From RHLJ01 sp963974345 (GTDB taxonomy: Bacteria; Bacteroidota; Rhodothermia; Balneolales; Balneolaceae): a stretch of DNA of 64,000 bases. The position numbers and the translations under genes are program-made. The notes beneath the pieces were generated by a model. That model ran no database searches. It was not told the origin of the DNA and saw nothing but the letters and a program-made list of their open reading frames with translations. Below, piece by piece: positions 43,283 to 52,146 of this stretch (its first letter is position 1; each line of letters begins with the position of its first letter). The DNA lies in the NCBI GenBank assembly GCA_963974345.1, contig CAXBBW010000001.1, positions 62,001 through 126,000 on the forward strand, read 5' to 3'.

Positions 43283-44629
43283 TTGGCAGGAGCATCATCA
43301 ACTGAACGTGGTTCATGGAATTCGAAACTAGGTTTTATTTTAGCTGCAGCAGGTTCTGCGGTAGGTTTAGGGAATATTTGGGGTTTCCCAACTAAAGTAG
43401 CTACAGAAGGAGGAGCTGCTTATTTAATAGTATATCTACTTTGCACATTCTTGATCGGATATCCGGTAATGGTAGCTGAACTAGCAATCGGTCGAAAAGC
43501 TGGTAAAAACCCTGTTGGTGCATTTAAAGCACTTTCATCTAATAAATTTTTCCCACTTGTAGGGCTTTGGGGTGTTATTTGCGGGGTGATGATTCTCTCC
43601 TTCTATACCGTAATCGCTGGTTGGGCATTTGGTTTCGCCTTCGAAGAAATATTCTATTATTTTGGATGGGTTGATGCAGCAAATTGGCTTACAGATACAG
43701 GAAATGGACCCAAAAATGCTTTAATTGCATCTGTATTTATGATCGGTACCATCAAAATTATTACTGGTGGTGTAAGTGATGGAATTGAAAGAGCGACTAA
43801 ATTCATGATGCCTTTATTGATTGGTATCATTTTAATTATGATTGGCTATGTACTTACTCAAGATGGGGCAATGAATGGGGTTAGAGAGTATTTATTACCT
43901 GATTTTTCAAAAATTACACCAGGTCTTATTTTCTCAGCTATGGGACAAGCTTTCTTCTCTCTATCTTTAGGAATGGGCGCTCTGATCACTTATGGTTCTT
44001 ATTTGAGTAAAAAAGAGAATATTCCTCAAGCGGCTGCATTTGTAACTCTTGCTGATGTTGGTATTGCTTTTTTAGCAGGGCTTATGATCATCCCAGCCAT
44101 GTATGTTGCCCAGGCTGCTGGTATTGAAATATTTGTTGGAGATCAACTAGCTTCTAGTACAGATTTAGTTTTCCAAATACTTCCTGCATTATTTCATACA
44201 ATAGGTGGTTCAATCGGATTAATCTTAGGAGTTGTATTCTTTCTACTTTTAAGTATCGCAGCTCTAACATCTACTATTTCTCTATTAGAAGTTCCTGTAG
44301 CGTTTGTTATAGACGAATATGAAGTTCCAAGAAAAAAAGCTGCATGGGGCGTTGGTTTTGGAGTCTTATTAGTTTCAATTGCAGTCGCTTTTAATACAAG
44401 TTTGATTGGTACATTTGATAGTATTTTTAATAACCTTGGTTTACCAATTGGTGGATTGTTAATGTGTATCTTTGTGAGTTTTGTTTGGAAAACAGACTCA
44501 GCACTTGAAGAAATGAATTTAGGTTTTGATGGCATAAAGCAAACATTATTTGCTAAAGTTTGGCCAATTTTCATTTGGATTATCTGTCCAGCAGCAATTG
44601 CTTATAATATCATTAGCAATTTCCTTTAA
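43283..44629 (+). CDS. Sodium-dependent symporter, SNF family
   Basis: A 448-residue transporter with about 11-12 helices. WNSKLGFILAAAGSAVGLGNIWGFP holds the unwound helix-1 sodium site; YLLCTFLIGYPVMVAELAIGRKAGKNPVGAF and SLGMGALITYGSYLSKKENIPQAA are typical of LeuT-fold bacterial SNF members. It probably imports an amino acid or similar solute with sodium. The start is TTG with a strong GGAGG box. Confidence 0.94.
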   Translation: MAGASSTERGSWNSKLGFILAAAGSAVGLGNIWGFPTKVATEGGAAYLIVYLLCTFLIGYPVMVAELAIGRKAGKNPVGAFKALSSNKFFPLVGLWGVICGVMILSFYTVIAGWAFGFAFEEIFYYFGWVDAANWLTDTGNGPKNALIASVFMIGTIKIITGGVSDGIERATKFMMPLLIGIILIMIGYVLTQDGAMNGVREYLLPDFSKITPGLIFSAMGQAFFSLSLGMGALITYGSYLSKKENIPQAAAFVTLADVGIAFLAGLMIIPAMYVAQAAGIEIFVGDQLASSTDLVFQILPALFHTIGGSIGLILGVVFFLLLSIAALTSTISLLEVPVAFVIDEYEVPRKKAAWGVGFGVLLVSIAVAFNTSLIGTFDSIFNNLGLPIGGLLMCIFVSFVWKTDSALEEMNLGFDGIKQTLFAKVWPIFIWIICPAAIAYNIISNFL

Positions 44630-44633
44630 TAAA

Positions 44634-44665
44634 CTTGTTATCGAAACTAGGTCGCAGTATTTTTG
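44634..44665 (+). promoter_or_regulatory. Promoter of the efp-accB-accC-gcvH-guaA group
   Basis: CTTG (44634-44637) and TATTTTTG (44658-44665) match the Bacteroidota -33 TTTG and -7 TAnnTTTG elements with a 20-bp spacer. Transcription would start near 44672, about 20 bp before the efp ATG, with a GGAG box between. Confidence 0.6.
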
Positions 44666-44692
44666 CACAACTAAAAAACGGAGATTTATTTA

Positions 44693-45262
44693 ATGGCTAA
44701 AGTATCTACTTCAGATTTCAGAAATGGTCTGGTTCTGAATATGGACGGGGAACTCTACTCAATTACAGAGTTTCAACATGTAAAGCCCGGAAAAGGACCT
44801 GCATTTGTTCGTACAAAATTGAAAGGAATTTTAAACGGAAAGAATATTGATAAAACCTGGCGATCAGGTGAGAATTCAGAATCCGTTCGAATTGAAAACA
44901 GAGACTATCAATATCTTTATAATGATGGTAGTATGTTCTTTTTCATGAATAATGAAACCTATGAGCAAATACCTATTGCCTCTCACCAAGTAGAACGGCA
45001 AGACTATTTAATCGAAGGTCAGGTATGTAACGTATTGTTTAATGCTGATGATGAGCAAGTACTTTATGCTGAGCCACCAGATCAGCTTGTACTAACTATA
45101 GAACAAACTGACCCAGGTTTAAAAGGTGATACTGCGCAAGGTGGATCAAAACCAGCCACTCTAGAATCTGGCGCAGTTGTCAACGTGCCACTTTTTATAG
45201 TACAAGGCGAAAAAATACGTGTAGACACAAGAACCGGAACTTATCTTGAACGAGCTAAATAA
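44693..45262 (+). CDS. efp: Translation elongation factor P
   Basis: EF-P relieves ribosome stalling at polyproline. The 189-residue protein has the N-terminal KOW-like domain with the modifiable loop KPGKGPAFVR, followed by two OB-fold domains and the C-terminal signature IRVDTRTGTYLERAK. Neither EpmA nor another modifying enzyme is in view. It leads a set of closely spaced genes ending with guaA. Confidence 0.97.
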   Translation: MAKVSTSDFRNGLVLNMDGELYSITEFQHVKPGKGPAFVRTKLKGILNGKNIDKTWRSGENSESVRIENRDYQYLYNDGSMFFFMNNETYEQIPIASHQVERQDYLIEGQVCNVLFNADDEQVLYAEPPDQLVLTIEQTDPGLKGDTAQGGSKPATLESGAVVNVPLFIVQGEKIRVDTRTGTYLERAK

Positions 45263-45269
45263 CTGAATT

Positions 45270-45734
45270 ATGGATTTAAAACAGATCAAACAAATACTTG
45301 ACCTAATAGAAAAAAGTGAAGTTGATGAGGTTTCTATTGAAGAAGGTGATTTCAAAATTAAAGTGAAAAAAACTGGTACAGTTGAGCAAATTACTTATTC
45401 ACAGCCTATGCAAGCTGCTCCTTCACCTCAAGCACCCTCTACATCTTCAGCTCCAGTTCAAGCAAGTGAATCTGCTCCAGCACCAGTTGCTTCTGGAGAT
45501 ACAGTAAAATCTCCTATAGTAGGTACATTCTATGGTGCATCATCACCAGATTCTGATGCATTTGTTAAAGTTGGCGCAAAAGTAAGTAAAGGAGATACGC
45601 TTTGTATCATAGAAGCCATGAAAATTATGAACGAAATTGAAGCAGAGTTCTCAGGAACTGTAAAAGAAATTTTAGTAACCGACGCAACTCCGGTAGAATT
45701 CGATCAACCATTATTTATCATTCAAAAAGACTAA
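45270..45734 (+). CDS. accB: Acetyl-CoA carboxylase biotin carboxyl carrier protein
   Basis: Carries biotin for acetyl-CoA carboxylase, the first step of fatty-acid synthesis. The 154-residue protein has the N-terminal IKQILDLIEKSEVDEVSIEEGD region, an Ala/Pro/Ser-rich linker (~45-80) and the biotinyl domain with the target lysine in EAMKIMNE. It is seven bases after efp and ten before accC, the usual BC-BCCP pairing. Confidence 0.97.
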   Translation: MDLKQIKQILDLIEKSEVDEVSIEEGDFKIKVKKTGTVEQITYSQPMQAAPSPQAPSTSSAPVQASESAPAPVASGDTVKSPIVGTFYGASSPDSDAFVKVGAKVSKGDTLCIIEAMKIMNEIEAEFSGTVKEILVTDATPVEFDQPLFIIQKD

Positions 45735-45743
45735 GCGTGCTTC

Positions 45744-47096
45744 ATGTTTAAAAAAATTCTGATAGCCAATAGAGGAGAAATAGCACTTCGTATTATTAGA
45801 ACGTGTAAAGAACTCGGTATAAGTACAGTTGCAGTTTATTCTACTGCCGATGCAGATAGTTTGCATGTGAAATTTGCTGACGAAGCCGTATGTATTGGTC
45901 CTCCCTCTAGTAAAGAAAGCTATCTTAAAATTCCTAGTATTTTAGCAGCCGCAGAAATCACAAATGCCGAAGCAATTCATCCTGGTTATGGCTTTTTAGC
46001 TGAAAATGCTGAGTTCTCCAGAATCTGTGGTGAACATGATATTAAGTTCATAGGACCATCACCTTATGCTATTAACTCAATGGGAGATAAGGCAGTAGCT
46101 AAAGCAACAATGATCAAGAATAAAGTACCAGTTGTACCTGGTAGTGATGGCGTTGTCGATAGTTATGAAGAAGCTCGTAAAGTGTGTTCAGAAATTGGAT
46201 TCCCTGTTATCATTAAAGCATCGGCAGGTGGCGGTGGTCGTGGAATGCGTGTTGTTGAAGTAGAAACTGAGCTTAAGAAAAATTACGAAATGTGTCGTAA
46301 TGAAGCAGAATCTGCTTTCAATAATCCTGAAGTGTATATAGAGCGTTTTGTTCAAAATCCACACCACGTTGAGATTCAAGTCCTCGCCGATCAGCATGGT
46401 AATGCAATTCATTTAGGTGAAAGAGATTGTTCTTTACAGCGTCGACATCAGAAGATTTTGGAAGAAGCTCCTTCTCCACTTGTTACCCCTGAATTACGAG
46501 AAAAAATGGGTGCAGCTGCCGTAAATGCCGCTCTTTCTGTTAATTATGAAGGTGCTGGTACTGTAGAATTTTTGGTTGATGATGATCTGAATTTCTACTT
46601 TATGGAAATGAATACTCGAATTCAGGTGGAACATCCAGTAACTGAAGAAGTAACAGGGTTTGATCTTATTGAAGAACAACTTAAAGTCGCTTTTGGAGAA
46701 AGTATAGCTGGTTACAATGTTGAAATAAAAGGTCACTCTATAGAATGTAGAATTAATGCAGAAGACCCGGCTCACGGTTTTAGACCTTCAGCTGGTGAAA
46801 TAACTGTTTTTCATCCTCCAGGAGGTCATGGAGTTCGTTTAGATACTCATGCTTATTCAGGCTATCGGATCCCGCCTTTCTACGATTCAATGATAGCTAA
46901 ACTAATTGTTACTGCTCCTACTAGAGATTTAGCAATCAGAAAAATGAAAAGAGCACTTCAGGAATTTATTATTGAAGGGGTAAAAACTACGATTCCTTAT
47001 CATATTCAATTAATGGATGATCCTAATTTTAACAAAGGGTCTGTATCCACAAAATATTTAGAAACTTCATTCAAATTTATATCGGAGAATAATTAA
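45744..47096 (+). CDS. accC: Biotin carboxylase subunit of acetyl-CoA carboxylase
   Basis: ATP-grasp enzyme that carboxylates biotin on AccB. KILIANRGEIALRIIRT at the start, the glycine-rich ATP loop KASAGGGGRGMR, ERDCSLQRRHQK and the catalytic EMNTRIQVEHPVTE are unmistakable. At 450 residues it is normal. Its stop overlaps the gcvH ATG (TAATG). Confidence 0.98.
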   Translation: MFKKILIANRGEIALRIIRTCKELGISTVAVYSTADADSLHVKFADEAVCIGPPSSKESYLKIPSILAAAEITNAEAIHPGYGFLAENAEFSRICGEHDIKFIGPSPYAINSMGDKAVAKATMIKNKVPVVPGSDGVVDSYEEARKVCSEIGFPVIIKASAGGGGRGMRVVEVETELKKNYEMCRNEAESAFNNPEVYIERFVQNPHHVEIQVLADQHGNAIHLGERDCSLQRRHQKILEEAPSPLVTPELREKMGAAAVNAALSVNYEGAGTVEFLVDDDLNFYFMEMNTRIQVEHPVTEEVTGFDLIEEQLKVAFGESIAGYNVEIKGHSIECRINAEDPAHGFRPSAGEITVFHPPGGHGVRLDTHAYSGYRIPPFYDSMIAKLIVTAPTRDLAIRKMKRALQEFIIEGVKTTIPYHIQLMDDPNFNKGSVSTKYLETSFKFISENN

Positions 47097-47476
47097 TGAG
47101 CACTCCTTCTGATCTTAAATATACCAAAGAGCACGAATGGCTTAAAGATAATGGTGACGGAACTGCAACAATTGGTATTACTGAATTCGCCCAAGGTGAA
47201 CTTGGTGATATTGTTTTTGTTGAGTTAGAAGACCCAGGATTTGAATTTTCTCAAGACGATACTTTTGGAACTGTCGAAGCTGTGAAAACAGTTTCAGAAC
47301 TTTTTGCTCCAGTTGATGGTGAAGTTATTGAACTAAATGAGAAACTTGAAGATAACCCCGAACTTGTAAATGATGATCCTTATGGAGCAGGTTGGATGGT
47401 TAAGATAAAATTAAATGATCCTTCTCAACTTGAAGAATTATTATCAGCAGAAGACTACGAAGAAATTACCTCATAA
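47096..47476 (+). CDS. gcvH: Glycine cleavage system H protein
   Basis: Lipoyl carrier that shuttles the aminomethyl group between P, T and L proteins. The 126-residue protein has the lipoylation lysine in FGTVEAVKTVSEL and the C-terminal NDDPYGAGWMVKIKL segment. It is translationally coupled to accC, away from any gcvP or gcvT in this window. Confidence 0.97.
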   Translation: MSTPSDLKYTKEHEWLKDNGDGTATIGITEFAQGELGDIVFVELEDPGFEFSQDDTFGTVEAVKTVSELFAPVDGEVIELNEKLEDNPELVNDDPYGAGWMVKIKLNDPSQLEELLSAEDYEEITS

Positions 47477-47494
47477 TACTATTTATCAAATTTA

Positions 47495-49042
47495 ATGAGT
47501 CGACATAGCGAATGGATTTTAATCCTTGACTACGGTTCCCAATTCACACAACTAATTGCTCGTCGACTCCGCGAGTTTAATATTTACTGCGAAATACATC
47601 CTTTCAACGTTTCTCTTGAAGATGTTTCTACCCCAAAGCCAAAAGGAGTTGTTCTGTCTGGAGGTCCAATGAGTGTTAATGATGAAGGAGCTCCCCATCT
47701 ACAAACAGAGATATTCGATTGGGATGTACCCATCCTTGGTGTTTGTTATGGTTTACAACTTCTCGCTAGTACTGAAATTCCAGGAAGTGTTGAAAAAGCA
47801 GAGAAAAGAGAATATGGTCGTGCTCACTTAATTATTGATAATTCAACTGACCTCCTGAAAGGAATCGATGATGGCTCAGTAGTTTGGATGAGTCATGGAG
47901 ATCATATTCAACAACTCCCTCCTTCTTATGAGGTTATTGGACATACAGCAAATGCTGAAGTTGCTGCCGTTAGACATTTAGAAAATCATATTTATGGTGT
48001 GCAATTTCACCCAGAAGTAGCTCACACAGAATGTGGCAAGCAAATACTTAAGAATTTTGCATTTGAAATATGTGGACTAACCGGAGATTGGACAGCCGCT
48101 TCATTTATTGACGAACAAATTGAAGCTATTCAATCAAAAGTAGGATCCGATAAAGTACTTTGTGCACTTTCAGGTGGTGTAGATTCTACTGTAGTAGCAA
48201 CTCTAATACATAAAGCTATCGGAGATCAACTAGAATGTGTTTTTGTTGATAATGGTCTTTTAAGAAAATCGGAGTTTCAAGATGTTCTTCACCTATATAC
48301 TCGAGATTTAAAACTACCGGTTAAAGGTGTTGACGCTTCGAAATTATTCTTAGACCGTCTTACGGGTGTTTCAGATCCTGAAACTAAACGAAAAATTATA
48401 GGTGCTAGTTTTATTGATGTATTTGAAAAAGAAATAGGAACTCGCTCAGATTTTAAATATTTAGCCCAAGGAACGCTTTATCCTGATGTTATAGAAAGCA
48501 TATCTTTTAAAGGTCCATCTGCTACAATTAAGTCACATCATAACGTTGGTGGGCTTCCCGAGAAAATGAAATTAAATTTAATTGAACCTGTTAGAGAACT
48601 TTTTAAGGATGAAGTAAGAATTGTAGGTCGTGAGTTAGGAATCCCAGAACACTTTATAGCAAGACATCCCTTTCCTGGTCCAGGATTAGGTATCCGTGTA
48701 ATTGGTGATTTAAGTCAAGACCGCCTTAACCTACTTCGCGAAGCAGATAAAATATTTATTGATGAGTTAAAAGCTCAAAACTTATACAATGAAGTTTGGC
48801 AAGCACTGGTGGTGCTATTACCTGTACAAAGCGTAGGTGTTATGGGCGATGAACGCACCTATGAATTTACCGTTGCATTAAGAGCAGTTACAAGTTTAGA
48901 TGGAATGACGGCGGATTGGGCGCATCTACCATATGAATTTTTAGCACATGTTTCCAATAGAATCATTAACGAAATTAAGGGCATAAATAGAGTGGTTTAC
49001 GATATAAGTTCAAAACCACCTGCTACTATTGAATGGGAATAA
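47495..49042 (+). CDS. guaA: GMP synthase (glutamine-hydrolysing)
   Basis: Converts XMP to GMP. The class I amidotransferase domain has the nucleophile in GVCYGLQLLA and His/Glu in VQFHPEVAHTE. The ATP-pyrophosphatase domain has CALSGGVDSTVVA, and the dimerisation domain ends SSKPPATIEWE, the invariant C-terminus. At 515 residues it is complete. Confidence 0.98.
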   Translation: MSRHSEWILILDYGSQFTQLIARRLREFNIYCEIHPFNVSLEDVSTPKPKGVVLSGGPMSVNDEGAPHLQTEIFDWDVPILGVCYGLQLLASTEIPGSVEKAEKREYGRAHLIIDNSTDLLKGIDDGSVVWMSHGDHIQQLPPSYEVIGHTANAEVAAVRHLENHIYGVQFHPEVAHTECGKQILKNFAFEICGLTGDWTAASFIDEQIEAIQSKVGSDKVLCALSGGVDSTVVATLIHKAIGDQLECVFVDNGLLRKSEFQDVLHLYTRDLKLPVKGVDASKLFLDRLTGVSDPETKRKIIGASFIDVFEKEIGTRSDFKYLAQGTLYPDVIESISFKGPSATIKSHHNVGGLPEKMKLNLIEPVRELFKDEVRIVGRELGIPEHFIARHPFPGPGLGIRVIGDLSQDRLNLLREADKIFIDELKAQNLYNEVWQALVVLLPVQSVGVMGDERTYEFTVALRAVTSLDGMTADWAHLPYEFLAHVSNRIINEIKGINRVVYDISSKPPATIEWE

Positions 49043-49100
49043 AGCTGAGAACTTTTTCTATTCAAAGAAGTTATAAAGAGAGTAATTCAATTTTCTATAC

Positions 49101-50837
49101 ATGAAAAAAATATCACTATTAATACTATTTCTTGCTTTAGGTCTGACAAAAATTTCAGCTCAAACTGTTGAAAGTGGCCTTTCTTTGTACGAGCAAGGAG
49201 ATTATGAAAGAGCAATTCGCATCCTTCAACAATTTGATGATCCAGAGGCTCTACTATTTATAGGTAAAAGTCATTTTGCTTTAAGTAACTATATAAAGGC
49301 GATTCACTTTTTAGAGAAAATACCACCTTCTGTCATTCCAGAATTAAATCATGAAGCCAAATACACAGCAGCGTTATCCTATTTTCAGCTAAAGAATTTC
49401 CCAAAAAGTCTCGATGTACTTAAATCTCTTTCAGATGAACGTCCATCAAGCAATGTAAGTAGATCATCACTTCAACTATATGATCAAATTTTAGGTTATC
49501 TAACATTAAAGCAAAGACATGAAGTTTTTCTTGAAACAACAAGTGATGAGGTAAGGTTAGATCTTTTAGAATCCACTATTGGAAGTGTTAAATATAGATC
49601 AGCTATAGCTTTTTTTGAACTCTTCAAACGTTCTGTAGAAGATTCTGATCAGCTACGAGTAAGTAGAATTGAAACTATCTTAAGTGACTCAATCGTTTAT
49701 AGCCAACGTTATAACCCTAATCGAATAATCCAATCTCCTAAAGGAATTACTTACAATATTGGAGTAGTTCTACCTGAATTCGAATTCGATACCCCTGAAT
49801 ACGAAATACCTCAGCATTTATATTTTGGTATTCAACTAGCAGTTGAAGAATTTAACAGTACCAATACAGATCAAAAAGCTTTCATAACTTATAAAAACAC
49901 AAATACAGCAGACATCAATTCAGAAGGTATTATTACGGATTTAGTTTGGAATAAGAATGTAGATGTTATCATTGGACCTTTATTTTCAGGTATTGCTAAA
50001 GAGTTTTCAAATTTAGCTGAAGAATATGAAATCCCGATGCTTTTGCCTTTGGCAAATGCTGACAGCCTTGATTTATACAATAATTTTGTATTCCAACTTA
50101 ACCCTGCTTTCTCCACTCAGGGAGAAATTATGGCTAGATACGCTGTTAACGAACTTGGGTTTGATACACTGGGTATTATTGCAGAGAAAGGATCTTTAGG
50201 TGCGCCAGCAGCTCGATCTTTTATGCATGAAGCTGAAAGAAATGGGGCATTTATTGAATACTACTTTGAAGAAAACCTTGAAGAACTTGGGTATGATATT
50301 CGTGATTACACAAAATTCTTTACAACTGACACTTTAGATAGTCTAAATATGGTTCAAGCAGTTTATGCTCCTTTTACTGGTACAGTAGCTCCTACACTTG
50401 TAGAATCTATGTTAACTGATTTAGAGGCTATGAGAAGTACTGTTGCTATTCTTGGATCCGAAGAATGGATGAATGTAAATCTAGAGGATAGAAGGCTTTC
50501 AAATACAGAGCTATATTTTACTGAGTCGTTTAATGTAGATACAACTACATCAAAAGCGAATACTTTCGCATCTTCATTCAGACTAAGGTTTAATACTCAA
50601 CCCAATCAATTCGCATATATTGGTTATGATGCAGCTCAAGTAATTTTAGCTACACTTAATAAAGTAAAAAACCCTTCGTATTTAAGAGACGCCCTAAAGG
50701 ATTTAAACAATTTTTACGGATTAAGTTCTAAAATAAGTTTTAGAGGTACTCATGTTAATCAAGAAGTAAAAATAAAACGAATGCCTAGGGATAGAGATTT
50801 AACTCAAAAGCCTAATATAGAAAATAAAAGAAGGTAA
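49101..50837 (+). CDS. TPR plus periplasmic-binding-fold protein (LpoA-like)
   Basis: An exported 578-residue protein. A signal peptide (ISLLILFLALGLTKISAQ) is followed by TPR-like helices (SGLSLYEQGDYERAIRIL; AKYTAALSYFQLKNFPKSL, about 22-200). Then comes a type 1 periplasmic-binding domain from ~212 (YNIGVVLPEFEF, VDVIIGPLFSGIAKEFSNLAEEYEIPML, AYIGYDAAQVILATL). The TPR-plus-LIVBP pairing is that of LpoA, the outer-membrane activator of penicillin-binding proteins, and mltG is its convergent neighbour. There is no lipobox here, so membrane attachment is not evident. An amino-acid binding role is the alternative. Confidence 0.78.
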   Translation: MKKISLLILFLALGLTKISAQTVESGLSLYEQGDYERAIRILQQFDDPEALLFIGKSHFALSNYIKAIHFLEKIPPSVIPELNHEAKYTAALSYFQLKNFPKSLDVLKSLSDERPSSNVSRSSLQLYDQILGYLTLKQRHEVFLETTSDEVRLDLLESTIGSVKYRSAIAFFELFKRSVEDSDQLRVSRIETILSDSIVYSQRYNPNRIIQSPKGITYNIGVVLPEFEFDTPEYEIPQHLYFGIQLAVEEFNSTNTDQKAFITYKNTNTADINSEGIITDLVWNKNVDVIIGPLFSGIAKEFSNLAEEYEIPMLLPLANADSLDLYNNFVFQLNPAFSTQGEIMARYAVNELGFDTLGIIAEKGSLGAPAARSFMHEAERNGAFIEYYFEENLEELGYDIRDYTKFFTTDTLDSLNMVQAVYAPFTGTVAPTLVESMLTDLEAMRSTVAILGSEEWMNVNLEDRRLSNTELYFTESFNVDTTTSKANTFASSFRLRFNTQPNQFAYIGYDAAQVILATLNKVKNPSYLRDALKDLNNFYGLSSKISFRGTHVNQEVKIKRMPRDRDLTQKPNIENKRR

Positions 50838-50839
50838 GC

Positions 50840-51913
50840 TTACTTATTTAAGACTTCTTCTGCTTCTCTCTGTCTCTTAATTCTATATTGTTGACGTAAC
50901 CAGGTTCTCCATTTCTCGCTTTCGATTTGATGCTCTTCGAAAGTACGAGTAAAAACATGCCCACCTTCTGGGTTTGCTACCATATAAATATATTCGTGGT
51001 CTGCAGGATAGTTTGAAGCTTCTATAGTTGATAAGCTTGGATTTGTGATTGGACCTGGTGGTAATCCCTTTCTTAGGTAAGTGTTATAAGGATGATCGAA
51101 TTGGTAATCTTCGAAAAGTAAACGTCGACGTTCTCCAAGAGCAAAATTTATTGTAGGATCTGCTTGAAGTCTCATTCCTTTATTAAACCTATTCCAATAT
51201 AAACCACTAATAATGGGTTTCTCTTCTTCTATATTTGCCTCCCATTCCACGATAGAAGCCATTGTGAGAATCTCATTAATTGATAAGTCATTTCCAATTA
51301 GTCCATCTTCAAATGAATTTGTTACTTTATCATCGAATTCTCTCAATATTCTTCTAATAAGGTCTTTAGGAGTACTTGTCCAATAAACTAGATAGGTCTC
51401 AGGCAACATTCTTCCAAATAATTCCTCAGAACTTAACCCAATATCCTCGAGAAATACGGAATCACTGAAGATTGATATAATATCTTCCTCAGAAATGGAA
51501 AGTTGATAACTTACCGTTTCTGAAAAACGCTGAATGTTAATTCCAGGCAGAACTACAACAGGTATAGGATCTTGAATTCCCCGTGCAAGTTTTGCAAGTA
51601 GTATCTCGTATGAATATTCGCCATCAAGACTATAGCTCCCTTTTTTGAAAGTACGCCAACCTAACATTCTGGCCGACCACGTAAGCTCATCTGGGTGATA
51701 ATCTACATTAAGTGAGTCCAGTATTAAGATTAAATCTTGTAAACCAATTGTATTTTCGATCTTAAGATTAATTTCTGAGCTAACAAGAATTGCATCACTT
51801 GAACTTAAACGAAGCTGTCTTGAGCCAAACGTAACTATAAAAATAAAGCTAAAAACAAGAACACCTGTTAAAAACTCGCTTTTTGTAAATGATAAAGAGG
51901 TTTTTAGATTCAT
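50840..51913 (-). CDS. mltG: Endolytic murein transglycosylase MltG
   Basis: Inner-membrane lytic transglycosylase that cleaves nascent glycan strands. From the ATG at 51911-51913 it has one N-terminal helix (TGVLVFSFIFIVTFG), the LysM-like region, then the catalytic YceG core: LTMASIVEWEA with the catalytic Glu (the SIVEKE position of E. coli), GMRLQADPTINFALG and YNTYLRKGLPPGPITNP. Longer reading from a TTG at 52039 would add an extra hydrophobic stretch and run into the terminator region, so I prefer the ATG. Confidence 0.94.
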   Translation of the reverse strand: MNLKTSLSFTKSEFLTGVLVFSFIFIVTFGSRQLRLSSSDAILVSSEINLKIENTIGLQDLILILDSLNVDYHPDELTWSARMLGWRTFKKGSYSLDGEYSYEILLAKLARGIQDPIPVVVLPGINIQRFSETVSYQLSISEEDIISIFSDSVFLEDIGLSSEELFGRMLPETYLVYWTSTPKDLIRRILREFDDKVTNSFEDGLIGNDLSINEILTMASIVEWEANIEEEKPIISGLYWNRFNKGMRLQADPTINFALGERRRLLFEDYQFDHPYNTYLRKGLPPGPITNPSLSTIEASNYPADHEYIYMVANPEGGHVFTRTFEEHQIESEKWRTWLRQQYRIKRQREAEEVLNK

Positions 51914-52079
51914 AAGGATACTTTTAAAGCCATTCTTAAGAAAAGCTACATAATTACTCCAACAAAGAGAAAATAGAAAAAAACCTATTACCTCCGAAAC
52001 ATTAGTTTTTCGATATCGTAATCTGCCACCGAAGAGCAAACGAGCTTTTGGATGCTGAAAGGCACCAAATGCCCTAAAG

Positions 52080-52115
52080 AAAAAACCCGAACTTTGAACG
52101 GTTCGGGTTTCTTTT
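52080..52115 (-). terminator. Strong intrinsic terminator after the 52147 barrel gene
   Basis: A perfect 10-bp GC-rich stem (52083-52092 with 52101-52110) and an eight-base loop, with T runs on both strands (CTTTTT on the plus side, a long T tract on the minus side). It lies 30 bp past the minus-strand stop and isolates mltG from the gene upstream. Confidence 0.92.
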
Positions 52116-52146
52116 TCTTATCTAGTAAAAGGACCAAATAAATATA

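Noticed and set aside
51914..52039. TTG start adding 42 residues to MltG
   Set aside because: The extension adds a second hydrophobic stretch not typical of MltG and approaches the upstream gene's terminator; ATG at 51913 gives the usual N-terminal helix.
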